In this document: positions 10,501 through 21,711 of the stretch, piece by piece
How the letters are laid out: each line of letters starts with the position of its first letter
How positions within the stretch are numbered: the first letter of the stretch is position 1
Source: Ditylenchus dipsaci
Lineage: Eukaryota > Nematoda > Chromadorea > Rhabditida > Anguinidae
Direction of reading: 5' to 3'
NCBI GenBank assembly: GCA_004194705.1
Contig: SADC01000402.1
Location: 62,001-126,000 of the forward strand
Length of the DNA stretch: 64,000 nucleotides
Made by a program: the position numbers and the translations under genes
The notes under the pieces: model-generated
Database searches by the model: none
Told to the model about the DNA's origin: nothing
The model's input: the letters and a program-made list of their open reading frames with translations, nothing else

Positions 10501-13500
10501 CTGTTAAAAAAACAAAAATCACATTTCCATTAAATATCCACTATCTTATGGCTCCGCTTAACTTTTTTTGCTCTCTTCTTCAGAAAAAATCTACAAAAAA
10601 GAATCATAACGAATCATAATCAAAAATATTAGCCAATTTTCTGCGAAAAATTCGAAAAGATTATTCGAAATTGTTTTCGACTAATCGATTAGTCGAAATC
10701 GACTATTCAATTCGAGGACCCTAAAAATGAGTAAAATACATTTAGAAAATGAAAAATGATAGTTTCGGCCCGTGATGCACCCTTCGCAATCAAAAATAGT
10801 TTTTAGGGATGTAGGATTACAGATGGCACCGAAAAGGGTACGCGACGTTTCGTCCTTAGACGTTTCGTCCTCGGGCCATTTCGTCCCCAGTTCTTATAAT
10901 CTTACATTAACTGAAATAATCTTCCGCCCCTAAAAACTCATGCCCAAACACCTTTATGAGACTTATTTTTAACGTAAATGCACTTCATGGAATAGATGGT
11001 TAAGTTCTCAACTAAAGGCTTTTCTACCCCGTTTTGGTCACTGGAGCTGGGCAAAAAGAGACTCTATATGCATTTTTTGATCAAGAGTACTTCTCGGAAT
11101 CATGTCTAAGGTAATTGAGTGCGCGCATCTCTATAGTCCCTTCGGGGGCGCAGGGGGCTTGGTTTCTTGGGGTTGAGATACGCACACCCACATACCTTAG
11201 ACACAAATCACTCGAAAGCGACTCTGGATGCATAAAAAACATACTTACCAGAGTCTATTTATGCGATATAAGTATTTTCAACTCCTATCTTTCAGGGGTA
11301 TCTGGGTGCTTGTTTAAGTTGATTTTTTATTTTCTGTCGCAAAAAATCAAGTTTGGTTATATTTATACAAGGACGAGGCTGAGTACGAAACGTCCTCAGG
11401 ACGAAAGGTCCGTGTCCCCACTGAAAACTATGCTGCATTTATCTCCCAATCCTGCTAATATGGTTCGCCATTTTAGCGCTGAACACATCAACCTACGTAT
11501 ATATATTTCCTTTCTTTGATATGAGTCAAATAAAAATGAAGATCAGACCACATCATTTATTAAAACATCATTTTACAGGAGCTTAGTCGATCTGCGTTTC
11601 CAGAATGTCGGAATTCGTCCCGGAAAAAAGGTAGAAGGTGGAAATCGAAAAAGGTTTTATAACTAAGACCCAAGAAATTAAAAAACCGAAAAATGACACG
11701 CACCTGTACGGAGTCGAACTTGAGACCGCATCGCTCAAATTAATCAAGGTAATATACGAAGATTTGCAACATCACAAAAATATATTACAGAGACAACTTT
11801 TCAAGTAAAGCTTTTAGACAACAATAAATATTACGTTAAGAAGAAGAAAATTTATACAAGCAAGGTGATGATGAGACAGCCACCACTGCAAAATAACCAC
11901 CTACTTTTTGCATATAACACGCCATACACAACTTTTGTCCGCTTCCGCTTCAATCAATATCAACAATTGCTCAGTCCACTTAGGTGGTGTGAAGAAGTGG
12001 AGAAGAAGTAAAAACGGCATGTTATCTGTAGTGTTTTGTCATGTATGTATTTTGATAACGAAAATACGCTTCAATTTTGTGAAAGCAACCAATCAACCTA
12101 GAAGTGTATGAAGGAGAAAATTACTTACTCAGAACGCTTCTTGGATCGACGACGATCGTCTGGAGAACGGCTCTTCTTCTTCTTGCGATCTCTGGAGGAA
12201 TCTCTGAATAATAAAATTTTAAAAAATCAATTTTGCCAAACTAGGACCAATTCGGTTGGAATTTACGCTTTCCGATTTTATTTTGTCCTGGAGAAAAATT
12301 CCCGCTGATATTCAACCTTAATCTAACGTCCACGTCAATTACCGTATTTCCTCTAACAGTAGCCCCCCCCCCCACGTACAAAATCGGGTTTGTGGCATTG
12401 CATTTTAGACCTACTTTTTGAAGACTGCTCTCAGAAAAGTAACCACTTGATTGGTAGTCAGTGAGATGAGCTACAAAATAGGTGGTAACTTGCCTCAGAA
12501 AGGTGATCGAAAAATGTACCAAAGACACAACGCCAAAAACACGATTTTGAATCAGGGGTAGGGACTACTATTAGAAGAAATACGGTAATATACTAAGAAT
12601 ACAACTTCTAAACGTTCTCTGTCTCGATTCTAATTACAAGAATATAGGGGAGAAAAAATTATTAGTTGCTAGTGCTGCTGCATTATACCAGCTTCTTCTC
12701 CCAAATCTATGCCGGCTAGCCTTATAAGTCATGCGGTGGCCACAATGGAGGTGTGAAGTCAAAGTGTGAAGTCTTTGACTAGCCAGACCTCGCTCACTTC
12801 GGCTCGAAAAAACGGGATCAAAGCTTCCAACTTCCTCTTTTCGGGTCCTTTGCATAAGGAAACAAAAATCTCGGTCATTAAAACACATAACGAAATTTCG
12901 TAGACTTCGCACTTCGACTTCGCACTTTACACCTCCATTGTGGCCAAGGCTTCGAGCCTTGCACTCTCAAGTAAGGAGTAGGCATTATATAATACGATAA
13001 AGCCAGATTTTTACCGCTTTGTTCATTGAGTTTGACTCTGATTGTTGATGTACAGCAAAGCCTTGATTTTAAGCCACGACGACTTGACGGCCCTCTCTGT
13101 AGGTTTCACTTAGTTACGTACACAAAAAGATGACTAAAGTCAAGCAAGTATTTTCCCGGTATTGTGAAGCGAGGTAAAACCAAGACTTTACTATATAAAA
13201 GTTAATACGAGAGAACCACGGGGTTTTTTCAAGAGCCTCCAGTCTGGCTACATCTTTAGTCTGCGTTAACCATTGTTACAAGTCGCGAAATTATCCGAGA
13301 AGTAGCAAAAAATCGCTATCCGACTACTAATCTTGAAAGATTCAGATTTCTCAACAAATTTTTTATGCTTTTTACTCAAAGTTTCTTGTGACTAACTCAT
13401 CCGTATTTTTACACGAAGTCTTATGTAAAGTGTAGGGTGAGAAATGCAAAGGTCCCATATATGATTTCTTAAATGCATGTAACTTTTGAAAAAAAAAATA

Positions 13501-13787
13501 CCTCTTCTTTCGGTCATGGCTTCGACTGCGCTTCTCTCGACTGCGGCTGCGCTTCTTACGACGACTCTTGCTGCGATCTTCATCTGAGTCAGCATCAGCA
13601 CTAGAAGAGGAGCTTTGATGGCGTCTTCTGTTATCCGATCTAAATGTAGTTGATAAAGTAATCACTCTTAACGTGCAATCATAATGAAAAACCGACCTTC
13701 GCTTTTCCGCAACACCATCATCCTGGTCTGCAGAGCGGGAGTACCAAGACCAGCTTTCTTAGCCTCATTCATGATAATATCGTCCAT
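7538..13787 (-). CDS. RBM39: RNA-binding protein 39 (CAPER/HCC1-type splicing factor), complete gene (block A)
   Basis: RBM39 is a nuclear U2AF65-related splicing factor and transcription coactivator. Exons, high to low: 13697-13826 (ATG at 13787), 13502-13639, 12129-12203, 9779-9957, 9672-9723, 9169-9261, 8962-9110, 8509-8721, 8398-8460, 8147-8348, 7856-8090, 7692-7802, 7538-7638. The product has an RS-rich N-terminus (for example KSRRKKRSRSREKRSRSHDR), RRM1 (TPEERDERTIFILQ; RNP1 RSKGIAYVEF), RRM2 (LKICISNLH; RNP1 SKGIGFVTF), a Q-rich linker, and a C-terminal U2AF-homology motif (ATQCFMLSNMFDP, HIYVDKASESGNVYVKCP, LHGRWFAGK). Junctions are in phase. A lacks single bases near 13735, 9231, 9100, 7704 and 7733 where B has them. 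The 2.2-kb intron (9958-12128 region) holds transposons. Confidence 0.93.
10380..10723. mobile_element. hAT MITE in the RBM39 intron (A)
   Basis: TAGGGCTGTCGAAT at the left faces ATTCGAGGACCCTA at the right. An exact 8-bp duplication, AAAATGAG, flanks it (10372-10379, 10724-10731). The interior is rich in TCGAA/TAGTCG motifs in both orientations. Confidence 0.85.
11031..11260 (+). mobile_element. Structured fold-back repeat, TGTCTAAGGTA family (A)
   Basis: ATGTCTAAGGTAATTGAGTG...GCGCATCTC faces GAGATACGCACACCCACATA...TTAGACA around a GC-rich hairpin with a TTCGGGGGCGC loop side. A second hairpin, GACTCTGGATGCAT, follows. Relatives in the window: 22279-22484 (inverted), 26700-26960, 27418-27665, partial at 26285-26372, 27262-27335 and 30845-30985; in B 51690-51928 and 62919-63104. 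Confidence 0.75.
12342..12585. mobile_element. TA-flanked MITE, same family (RBM39 intron, A)
   Basis: CCGTATTTCCTCTAACAGTA faces TACTATTAGAAGAAATACGG; TA on both sides. Divergent interior. Counterpart in B: 52998-53240. Confidence 0.8.
12734..12948. mobile_element. Fold-back element in the RBM39 intron (A)
   Basis: GGCCACAATGGAGGTGTGAA is mirrored by TTTACACCTCCATTGTGGCC. CTTCGCACTTCGAC repeats occur in the right arm. Counterpart in B: about 53394-53604. Confidence 0.7.
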
Positions 13788-13826
13788 CGGATGTTTGCTT
13801 TTACCCTCTTTTCCATTCTTGTCACT

Positions 13827-13840
13827 CTGAAATATATGCC
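13827..13840 (-). promoter_or_regulatory. Splice acceptor upstream of the RBM39 start (A)
   Basis: Read on the gene strand, ATATATTTCAG precedes the first coding exon by one step, 39 bp before the ATG. No matching upstream exon is visible and a transposon begins only 20 bp away. It could be a trans-splicing acceptor, as used by nematodes, or the end of a leader exon further away. Confidence 0.4.
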
Positions 13841-13846
13841 AATATA

Positions 13847-14203
13847 CAGGGTGTTTCAAGAAATTCGCACACTTTTAAACAGCCATAATTTTTTGTTCTG
13901 ACGCGAATTGGAAATTCTGTAACGCAGATCGTCTCAGTTTTTGATGACAATTTTTTCGGTATATAATGTCAAAACACGATTTTTGCTTGGTCCCCCTGTA
14001 GTTTGGGCTCTGATCTGTAGATGGCCTCCGGATAGGTGAGACCTAAACCACAGGGGGACCGAGCAAAAATCGTGTTCTTGACATTATATACCAAAAATAT
14101 TGTCATCAAAACTGAGACGATCTGCGTTTACAGAATTTCCAATTCGCGTCAGAACAAAAAATTATGGCAGTTTAAAAGTGTGCGAATTTCTTGAAACACC
14201 CTG
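13847..14203. mobile_element. Palindromic TA-flanked MITE directly upstream of RBM39 (A)
   Basis: CAGGGTGTTTCAAGAAATTC at the left is mirrored at the right; arms of about 150 bp; TA at 13845-13846 and 14204-14205. It begins 20 bp beyond the RBM39 first-exon acceptor. Confidence 0.85.
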
Positions 14204-14686
14204 TACTTTATTCGGCTAAAGTGCCTCATATGTCGTCCTCTCAAAACTCATTTTTAACAACATATTCGTGTTTATCATGCCGTAATTAGGCTAGAAAACA
14301 CGTTCTTCAGAGGAGAACGACATTTATTTTTCAAAGTTTTTTCTTTCTCAAAAATCACATTTTTGGGATTTTTTATTTTTGTAATAGGGGAGGATCCAAT
14401 CCACATGGCCGGCCTGCCACATGCAAAAGCAGGGCTATGCCCGGGTGATGTTCCCTTGACATAGCCGTATCGAGAGTTTTGATCTCGAAAAGAAGTTGCT
14501 AGGGGCGCGATCAATTTCAAGTCCAGTCAACTCCAAGCCCCGGAGGAGGCGTAGGGGCCTTGGAAACTCAGGAGTTAGAGTCGCGCCTCAAACTTCACTT
14601 TGAGATGGAATCCGAGCAACTGGGAAAGGCATGACACACTCATACGCCTTTTTACATACAGTAGCCATGTGAATTTGGGATAAAAT

Positions 14687-14900
14687 CAGGGCTCAGAAAT
14701 CAAAATTTTCAAATGAAGGACACTTTGGTAAAATAAAGGACATTTGGTCAAAAAGTGCCATTTTATCTAGTGCTTATTGATTTTTGAGCAACAAAAATGA
14801 AGATTTTGACCTAGAATCTCAAAAATTCTAAAAATTTCGGACCTCATTATTTGAGAGAATAAAGGACAGATTTTTAAATAAAGGACGTTTCCGAGCCCTG
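14687..14900. mobile_element. Probable hAT MITE, CAGGGCTCAGAAATC family (A)
   Basis: CAGGGCTCAGAAATC faces GTTTCCGAGCCCTG. The flanks GATAAAAT and GTTATAAT agree in 6 of 8 bases, so the duplication is uncertain. Internal AATAAAGGACA motifs repeat in one orientation. Counterpart: 55332-55543. Confidence 0.6.
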
Positions 14901-15076
14901 GTTATAATCCTTTATTTTAGGTTGTTTTAGACCTACTTTAGGTCAAAAAAAATTTCCAAAAAATGTCGCCTCCTTCCAAAAACATGTTTTCTAGCATATT
15001 TAAAACCTGATAAGTCGAAATAGCGGATCAAAAACCTTTTTTGGAGGACGACATGTAAGACACTCCAGCACTCTAC

Positions 15077-15178
15077 TTGAATACCAATGGATTCTAAAAA
15101 CAAACTAACGTCTTCAACACGTTGAAACGCCTGCTCCAAAAGATTGTCCACGTCGACTGATTCGTCGTTTTCACCCAT
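15077..15178 (-). CDS. Unrecognised protein, possible short first exon (A)
   Basis: On the minus strand, ATG at 15178-15176 starts MGENDESVDVDNLLEQAFQR and continues VEDVSLFLESIGIQ to a GTAGAG donor. The acidic start followed by an amphipathic stretch looks protein-like. A counterpart near 55738-55820 in block B has one base fewer. No second exon was found. Weak call. Confidence 0.25.
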
Positions 15179-15378
15179 ATTGCTTGTTTCTCTGCCGAAA
15201 ATAGAGAGGATCTGAACCTGAGAACAAAATGCTTCTGTCACCGAAAATACTAAATTTTTAGATAAATTAGTTCGAGAGTGTAAAATTCGCAAATTTGTCT
15301 AACAAGGAGACTCGTGGGCTTGTTTTTCAGTCCCACAAGAGAGTTTGGTCTCATTGGACAGCCATTATGTGACGGCAA

Positions 15379-15497
15379 ACCCACAACTTAGCACAAAAGT
15401 ATCTTAGAAAAAAGTTCAACTGAGCAAAAAGTCATCTAACAATTAATTCGAACGAGAAACAATTGGTCTTTGCAAGATTTGTTTCCAAAATAATTGT
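15379..15497 (-). repeat. Left copy of a ~120-bp inverted repeat around the elongase units (A)
   Basis: ACCCACAACTTAGCACAAA and the following ~110 bp are the reverse complement of 22780-22914, about 7.5 kb away, on the other side of the two units. Confidence 0.7.
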
Positions 15498-16247
15498 TCT
15501 TTGACAAAACTATTTCACGAAAAACTTTCTTGTAAATAAGGGCAAACCTTTTCTTGCCGTAAAAATACTTCTTTTGCCGCAAAAACACTTTTTCTGCCGT
15601 AGAAATACTTTTTTCTGCCGTAAAAAACTTTTTTTGCCGCAAATTTTTTCGGGTCGTAGCCTTTAGGCCCTTTTTTTCGGGTGGTACTTTCTTTTAGCGT
15701 CAAAAGACGCTTTTCTAGCGTCAAAATACTTTTTCTAGCGTCAAAATTTTTCTAGCGTCAAAATACGTTTTTCTAGCGTCAAAATACGCCATTCTAGCGT
15801 CAAAATACTTTTTTCTAGCGTCAAAATTTTCTAGCGTCAAAATACGTTTTTCTAGCGTCAAAATACGCCATTCTAGCGTCAAAATACGCTATTCTAACGT
15901 CAAAAGCCAGACCCTTTTCATCTGCCATCAAAATGAATTTTGCCGTGAAAATGCTTTTCTGCCGTGTAATAGCTTTTTCTGCCATAAAAATACTTCTTTC
16001 TACCTTCAAAACTTCCACTGTCAAAGATGTGGTCGTTATTCCTGTTTTATTTCCTTTTCATTCTACTCATCCCTATTCCCACATCTTCAAAATTATACTC
16101 TACGCCACATGATTCAGACCAGACAACTTTTATTCCAATACCACACTCTAAGAACAAAGCGATAAAAATGAAAACAAAACATATGGACATAGCACATCCT
16201 CCTCTTCACAGCAGGCCAAACAGTAACAGCAGCTAAAGTATAGTTAC

Positions 16248-16462
16248 CGAGTTGCTGTAGCTGTTGGATAAGAGGCGTTGACCATACCAGACCGAACTAC
16301 CAGATACCAGACAAAACAAATAAACATGAACTTGGTCCACGATCCTTTGTTCAGCTGCATCCATTGTTCGAGGCAGTTTTCATCTTCAAAGTGGGCGATA
16401 GGATGATAGTTCAGACCAAATTGACGCTTTCTCACTTGTCCAATCTCAATGAAGGCTTCCAT
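16248..16462 (-). pseudogene. ELOVL-type fatty-acid elongase, first exon (A, unit 1)
   Basis: On the minus strand an ATG at 16462-16460 opens MEAFIEIGQVRKRQFGLNYH, then the family-like FEDENCLEQWMQ..W(T)KFMFICFVWY and, one frame over, YGQRLLSNSYSKTR before a donor GTAACT. The pattern xxFExxxxxxWMxxxWxxS followed by a first membrane segment and GQRLMxxR is the N-terminus of ELOVL3/6-like elongases, ER membrane enzymes that condense malonyl-CoA with acyl-CoA. The histidine box and later segments are absent. All four copies in the window have the same in-frame TAG/frame break in the membrane segment. An acceptor-like AATTTCAG lies 12 bp before the ATG. The exon sits between inverted arrays of GACGCTAGAAAA repeats. 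Confidence 0.65.
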
Positions 16463-16557
16463 GTTGGCTGATAACTGAAATTAAGAATGAACACCCGTGA
16501 AACACATAGAAACAAGAAATGGCATATGAGAACACAATTTGACGCTAGAATAGCGTA

Positions 16558-16983
16558 CAGTGGAGTCTCTATATAGCATCCACCCAAAAGTTCGTTCCCA
16601 CCTCGGGTCCGACACTTTTTTTAGCTCAATTTCTAAAGTATTTTGCCAAAACTGATTCGTCAGTCTAGTCGGAAATGTCGCAGAGATTCCGATTTTGCCG
16701 ATCGTTTCTCAGAAACATGGTAATTTTGCCATTTAGACCCGCAAACCTCTATATAGCATCGCCTTTTTGAGATTTAAGGCGATGCTATATAGAGGTTTGC
16801 GGTCTAAATGGCAAAATTACCATGTTTCTGAGAAACGATCGGCAAAATCGGAATCCCTGCGATATTTCCGACTGGACTGACGAATCAGTTTTGGCAAAAT
16901 ACTTTAGAAATTGAGCTGAAAAAAGTGTCGGACCCGAGGTAGGAACGAACTTTTGGGGTGGATGCTATATAGAGACTCGACTG
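16558..16983. mobile_element. Palindromic TA-flanked MITE, 426 bp (A, unit 1)
   Basis: The element starts CAGTGGAGTCTCTATATAGC and is almost a perfect fold-back over its full length. It is flanked by TA. Unit 2 has the empty site TAGCGTATTTTGACG at 19341-19355. Ends and target suggest Tc1/mariner mobilisation. Confidence 0.88.
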
Positions 16984-17927
16984 TATTTGACGCTAGAAAA
17001 ACGTATTTTGACGCTAGAAAAATTTTGACGCTAGAAAAAAGTATTTTGGCGCTAGAAAAGCGTCTTTGACGCTAGAAAAAAGTATTACTCCTTTTTTTCC
17101 ACTTTTGGCGTTCTGCCCTATGTTATACTTTAGCCACATAGGCTTTATTTTAAAGCCATTTTGTGGTTCTTAAGACATTTTTTAGTCCGGGCTAACGTGC
17201 GCTGGCCTACCCTGAGCCTAAGCCTAAGTTAAAAAAATAAGGCCTAAGTGGCTAAAATATAACATAGGGCAGAACGCCAAAAAGTGAAAAAAAAGGCCCT
17301 AACGCCTCTACGCCATTTTTTCTCGTTGTAAAACGACTTTCCACGGCAAAAGAAAATAGTGCAAACCTTTTTTTGCTGCTGATTTACGTCTTTTGCAGCT
17401 GATTCACGTCTTTTTGCAGCTGATTTGGTCTGCAGCTGATTCACGTCTTTTTGCAGCTGATTTACGTCTTTTTGCAGCTGATTCACCTTTTTTCTGCAGC
17501 TGATTTATTTTTCTGTCCAATACCAACCAAATTTTGCCATATTTGCAAGAATTCGAATTTTTTAGTCAGGAAATAACTTGGATCGGTCAGAATCCCACCT
17601 CGGAATGGCCAGACCCTGAAACATCCGAACAAGTATCTAAATCCCCTAAATCCGTGCTTAGGGTGGTTAAAGATGGTTGAGAATGGTTCAGGGTGGAATT
17701 CTGAGTGATTAAGCCGATCGGACCGGAATTCTGATCCGCTTAATCGAATTTTCGCAAAAAGTTTACCTTCCCCTTTAGTAAACCCAAAAAACCAACTTTC
17801 AGGTCTTCTGGCCATTCCGGGGTGACCGATCCAAGTTATTTCCTGACTAAAAAATTCGAATTCTTGCAAAATATGGCAAAATTTGGTTGGTCTTGGACAG
17901 AAAATAAATCCGCTGCAGAAAAAAGGT

Positions 17928-18302
17928 GAATCAGCTGCAAAAAGACGTAAATCAGCTGCAAAAAGACGTGAATCAGCTGCAAGACCAAATCAGCTGCAAA
18001 AAGACGTGAATCAGCTGCAAGACCAAATCAGCTGCAAAAAGACGTGAATCAGCTGCAAGACCAAATCAGCTGCAAAAGACGTGAATCAGCTGCAAGACCA
18101 AATCAGCTGCAAAAAGACGTGAATCAGCTGCAAGACCAAATCAGCTGCAAAAAGACGTGAATCAGCTGCAAGACCAAATCAGCTGCAAAAAGACGTGAAT
18201 CAGCTGCAAGACCAAATCAGCTGCAAAAAGACGTGAATCAGCTGCAAGACCAAATCAGCTGCAAAAAGACGTGAATCAGCTGCAAAAAGACGTAAATCAG
18301 CA
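17928..18302 (+). repeat. Tandem array of a 35-36-bp repeat (A, unit 1)
   Basis: About ten copies of a repeat made of AATCAGCTGCAAAAAGACGTG and AATCAGCTGCAAGACC. Each copy has two CAGCTG palindromes (E-box sequence). The array is the inverted partner of the shorter one at 17382-17502. Counterparts are 20272-20630, 58563-58937 and 60903-61255. Confidence 0.9.
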
Positions 18303-18589
18303 GCAAAAAAAAGGTTTGCCCAAGAAAATATGCGCTGCGGCAGAAAAAAGTATTTTAGCGGCAGAAAAAGTTTTTCTGCGGCAACAAGAAGCTTTTTTAC
18401 GGCAGAACAAAGTATTTTTACGGCAACAAGAAGTATTTCTGCGGCAAAACCTTTTGCGGCAAAAAAAGTATTTTGACGGCAAGAAAAAGTTTTGCCCTGT
18501 AAATAATTGGGGCTGTACACCGAAATATACGCGCCAATTTGGTACTTGGTCGTTTTGGTAAGCGGTCGTTTTGGTACGAAATTTTAATA

Positions 18590-20880
18590 CTTTTTTCTAG
18601 CGTCAAAATTTTTCTAGCGTCAAAATACGTTTTTCTAGCGTCAAAATACGCCATTCTAGCGTCAAAATACGCTATTCTAACGTCAAAAGCCAGACCCTTT
18701 TCATCTGCCATCAAAATGAATTTTTGCCGTGAAAATGCTTTTCTGCCGTGTAATAGCTTTTTCTGCCATAAAAATACTTCTTTCTACCTTCAAAACTTCC
18801 ACTGTCAAAGATGTGGTCGTTATTTCCTGTTTATTTCCTTTTCATTCTACTCAATCCCTATTCCCACATCTTCAAAATTATACTCTACGCCACATGATTC
18901 AGACCAGACAACTTTTATTCCAAATACCACACTCCAAGAACAAAGCGATAAAAATGAAAACAAAACATATGGACATAGCACATCCTCCTCTTCACAGCAG
19001 GCCAAACAGTAACAGCAGCTAAAGTATAGTTACCGAGTTTTGCTGTAGCTGTTGGATAAGAGGCGTTGACCATACCAGACCGAACTACCAGACATACCAG
19101 ACAAAACAAATAAACATGAACTTGGTCCACGATCCTTTGTTCAGCTGCATCCATTGTTCGAGGCAGTTTTCATCTTCAAAGTGGGCGATAGGATGATAGT
19201 TCAGACCAAATTGACGCTTTCTCACTTGTCCAATCTCAATGAAGGCTTCCATGTTGGCTGATAACTGAAATTAAGAATGAACACCCGTGAAACACATAGA
19301 AACAAGAAATGGCATATGAGAACACAATTTGACGCTAGAATAGCGTATTTTGACGCTAGAAAAACGTATTTGACGCTAGAAAAATTTTGACGCTAGAAAA
19401 AAGTATTTTGCGCTAGAAAAGCGTCTTTTGACGCTGGAAAAAAGTATTACTCCTTTTTTTCCACTTTTTGGCGTTCTGCCTATGTTATACTTTAGCCACA
19501 TAGGCTTTATTTTAAAGCCATTTTGTGGTTCTTAAGACATTTTTTAGTCCGGGCTAACGTGCGCTGGCCTACCTGAGCCTAAGCCTAAGTTAAAAAATAA
19601 GCCTAAGTGGCTAAAATATAACATAGGGCAGAACGCCAAAAAGTGGAAAAAAAGGCCCTAACGCCTCTACGCCATTTTTTCTCGTTGTAAAACGACTTTC
19701 CACGGCAAAGAAAATAGTGCAAACCTTTTTTTGCTGCTGATTTACGTCTTTTTGCAGCTGATTCACGTCTTTTTGCAGCTGATTTGGTCTTGCAGCTGAT
19801 TCACGTCTTTTTGCAGCTGATTTACGTCTTTTTGCAGCTGATTCACCTTTTTCTGCAGCTGATTTATTTTTCTGTCCAATACCAACCAAATTTTGCCATA
19901 TTTTGCAAGAATTCGAATTTTTTAGTCAGGAAATAACTTGGATCGGTCAGAATCCCACCTCGGAATGGCCAGACCCTGAAACATCCGAACAAGTATCTAA
20001 ATCCCCTAAATCCGTGCTTAGGGTGGTTAAAGATGGTTGAGAATGGTTCAGGGTGAATTCTGAGTGATTAAGCGATCGGACCGGAATTCTGATCCGCTTA
20101 ATCGAATTTTCGCAAAAAAGTTTACCTTCCCCCTTTAGTAAACCCCAAAAAACCAACTTTCAGGTCTTCTGGCCATTCCGGGGTGACCGATCCAAGTTAT
20201 TTCCTGACTAAAAAATTCGAATTCTTGCAAAATATGGCAAAATTTGGTTGGTCTTGGACAGAAAAATAAATCCGCTGCAGAAAAAAGGTGAAATCAGCTG
20301 CAAAAAGACGTAAATCAGCTGCAAAAAGACGTGAATCAGCTGCAAGACCAAATCAGCTGCAAAAAGACGTGAATCAGCTGCAAGACCAAATCAGCTGCAA
20401 AAAGACGTGAATCAGCTGCAAGACCAAATCAGCTGCAAAAAGACGTGAATCAGCTGCAAGACCAAATCAGCTGCAAAAAGACGTGAATCAGCTGCAAGAC
20501 CAAATCAGCTGCAAAAAGACGTGAATCAGCTGCAAGACCAAATCAGCTGCAAAAAGACGTGAATCAGCTGCAAGACCAAATCAGCTGCAAAAAGACGTGA
20601 ATCAGCTGCAAAAAGACGTAAATCAGCAGCAAAAAAAAGGTTTTGCCAAGAATATGCGCTGCGGCAGAAAAAAGTATTTTAGCGGCAGAAAAAGTTTTTC
20701 TGCGGCAACAAGAAGCTTTTTACGGCAGAACAAAGTATTTTTACGGCAACAAGAAGTATTTCTGCGGCAAAACCTTTTGCGGCAAAAAAAAGTATTTTGA
20801 CGGCAAGAAAAAGTTTTGCCCTGTAAATAATTGGGGCTGTACACCGAAATATACGCGCCAATTCGGTACTTGGTCGTTTT
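18590..20880. repeat. Array-bracketed unit 2 carrying the elongase exon (A)
   Basis: Tandem repeat of unit 1 in the same orientation, without its 426-bp TA-flanked insertion and without the left outer array. It holds the arrays at 18595-18690, 19328-19445, 19735-19855 and 20272-20630. Confidence 0.8.
19034..19252 (-). pseudogene. ELOVL-type fatty-acid elongase, first exon (A, unit 2)
   Basis: Second copy of the exon at 16248-16462, with the ATG complement at 19250-19252 and the same donor. It has two additional bases in the membrane-segment codons (CCAGACATACCAG against CCAGATACCAG). It is flanked by the same inverted arrays but lacks the 426-bp element present in unit 1. Confidence 0.6.
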
Positions 20881-21097
20881 GGTACGAAATTTTTCGTGCT
20901 GTTACCATAGAATTACTAACCGAATAACTGCGTATTAAAAAATCTCTTACTAAATACCGTTTTTCGTGCTGCAACGAAAAATTTCTTACTAAAAATCTCT
21001 TACCGAAACAATTCTCACTAAAAAAATTTCGTACCAAAACGACCGCTTACCAAACGACCAAGTACCAAATTGGCGCGTATATTTCGGTGTACAGCCA
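20834..21097. mobile_element. Fold-back element at the end of unit 2 (A)
   Basis: GGCTGTACACCGAAATATAC is mirrored by GTATATTTCGGTGTACAGCC. One arm alone, in the form with the extra AAGCGGTCGTTTTGGT step, also terminates unit 1 at 18505-18585. Counterpart in B: about 61465-61730. Confidence 0.75.
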
Positions 21098-21110
21098 TAA
21101 TTGGTTGTAT

Positions 21111-21296
21111 ATAGGGTTGTCGAATCGAACGTTCGATTTCGAACATTGTTCGAAATATTCGAGATTTTTCCGAACGTTCGACTTTGAACCGAACGTTCGT
21201 TCGACAATTTTCGAACCCGAACTTCGAACCGAACGTTCCTTCGAAAATTTTCGAATTCGAACTTCGAATCGAACGTTCGATTCGAAATATATCTAA
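21111..21296. repeat. TTCGAA/GAACGTTCG-rich block (A)
   Basis: Dense overlapping GAACGTTCG, TTCGAA and CGAACTTCGAA palindromes follow TAGGGTTGTCGAATCG, which resembles the hAT end at 10380. No partner end was found. Counterpart in B: about 61743-61928. Confidence 0.6.
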
Positions 21297-21413
21297 CTTC
21301 GTACAAAATACTTTCAATAAGAACTTAGAAACACGAAAAAGATTTTACCAAAACATGCGTAGCATCAATGCGCAGCAATTTTAGTGATGATTACATCCAG
21401 TTTTACAACAAAC

Positions 21414-21711
21414 TGGTCGTCCACTTGGATCACTTTTTTTTCACTTTTTCGGGCTCCAAAACAATTTTTCTAATTAATTTGAGCATGCTGAAGATGTTTG
21501 ACTATGGTAAAATCACGTTTTTATCGAAAAATTTCAGAATTATTGTGAACTCTTGATTTATCAAGATCAAGAGTTTACGATAATTCAAAATTTCTTGATA
21601 AAAACGTGATTTTGCCATAGTCAAACCATCTTCAGCATGCTCGAATTAGTGCAGAAAAGTTTTTTGGAACCCGAAAAGTGAAAAAAGAAATTTGACCCAA
21701 GTGGACGACCA
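21414..21711. mobile_element. Fold-back element, TGGTCGTCCACTTGG family (A)
   Basis: TGGTCGTCCACTTGGATCAC is mirrored by AAGTGGACGACCA. Arms of about 140 bp meet at TTGATTTATCAAGATCAAGA. Counterpart in B: 62046-62342. Confidence 0.75.

Larger units (their letters stand above)
15545..18560. repeat. Array-bracketed unit 1 carrying the elongase exon (A)
   Basis: The unit is layered. Outer arrays of a (GCCGCAAAAATACTTTTT)-like motif lie at about 15555-15645 and, inverted, at 18335-18490. Arrays of TCTAGCGTCAAAATACG lie at 15694-15905 and, inverted, at 16540-16557 and 16984-17085. Arrays of GCAGCTGATTCACGTCTTTT lie at about 17382-17502 and, inverted, at 17928-18302. The elongase exon is between the two TCTAGCGTCAAA arrays. 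A palindromic core at 17510-17900 separates the GCAGCTG arrays. Confidence 0.8.

Noticed and set aside
11080..11130. Possible spliced-leader RNA gene (ATGTCTAAG followed by GTAAGT in a repeated structured unit)
   Set aside because: No Sm-binding site or constant tail was found; left and right halves mirror each other and several copies are truncated or lack the centre, which fits a fold-back transposon better.
18271..18561. Glutamine/lysine-rich frames (NQLQKDVNQLQK) suggesting coiled coils
   Set aside because: They are translations of the AATCAGCTGCAAAAAGACGTG array and exist in several frames and both strands.
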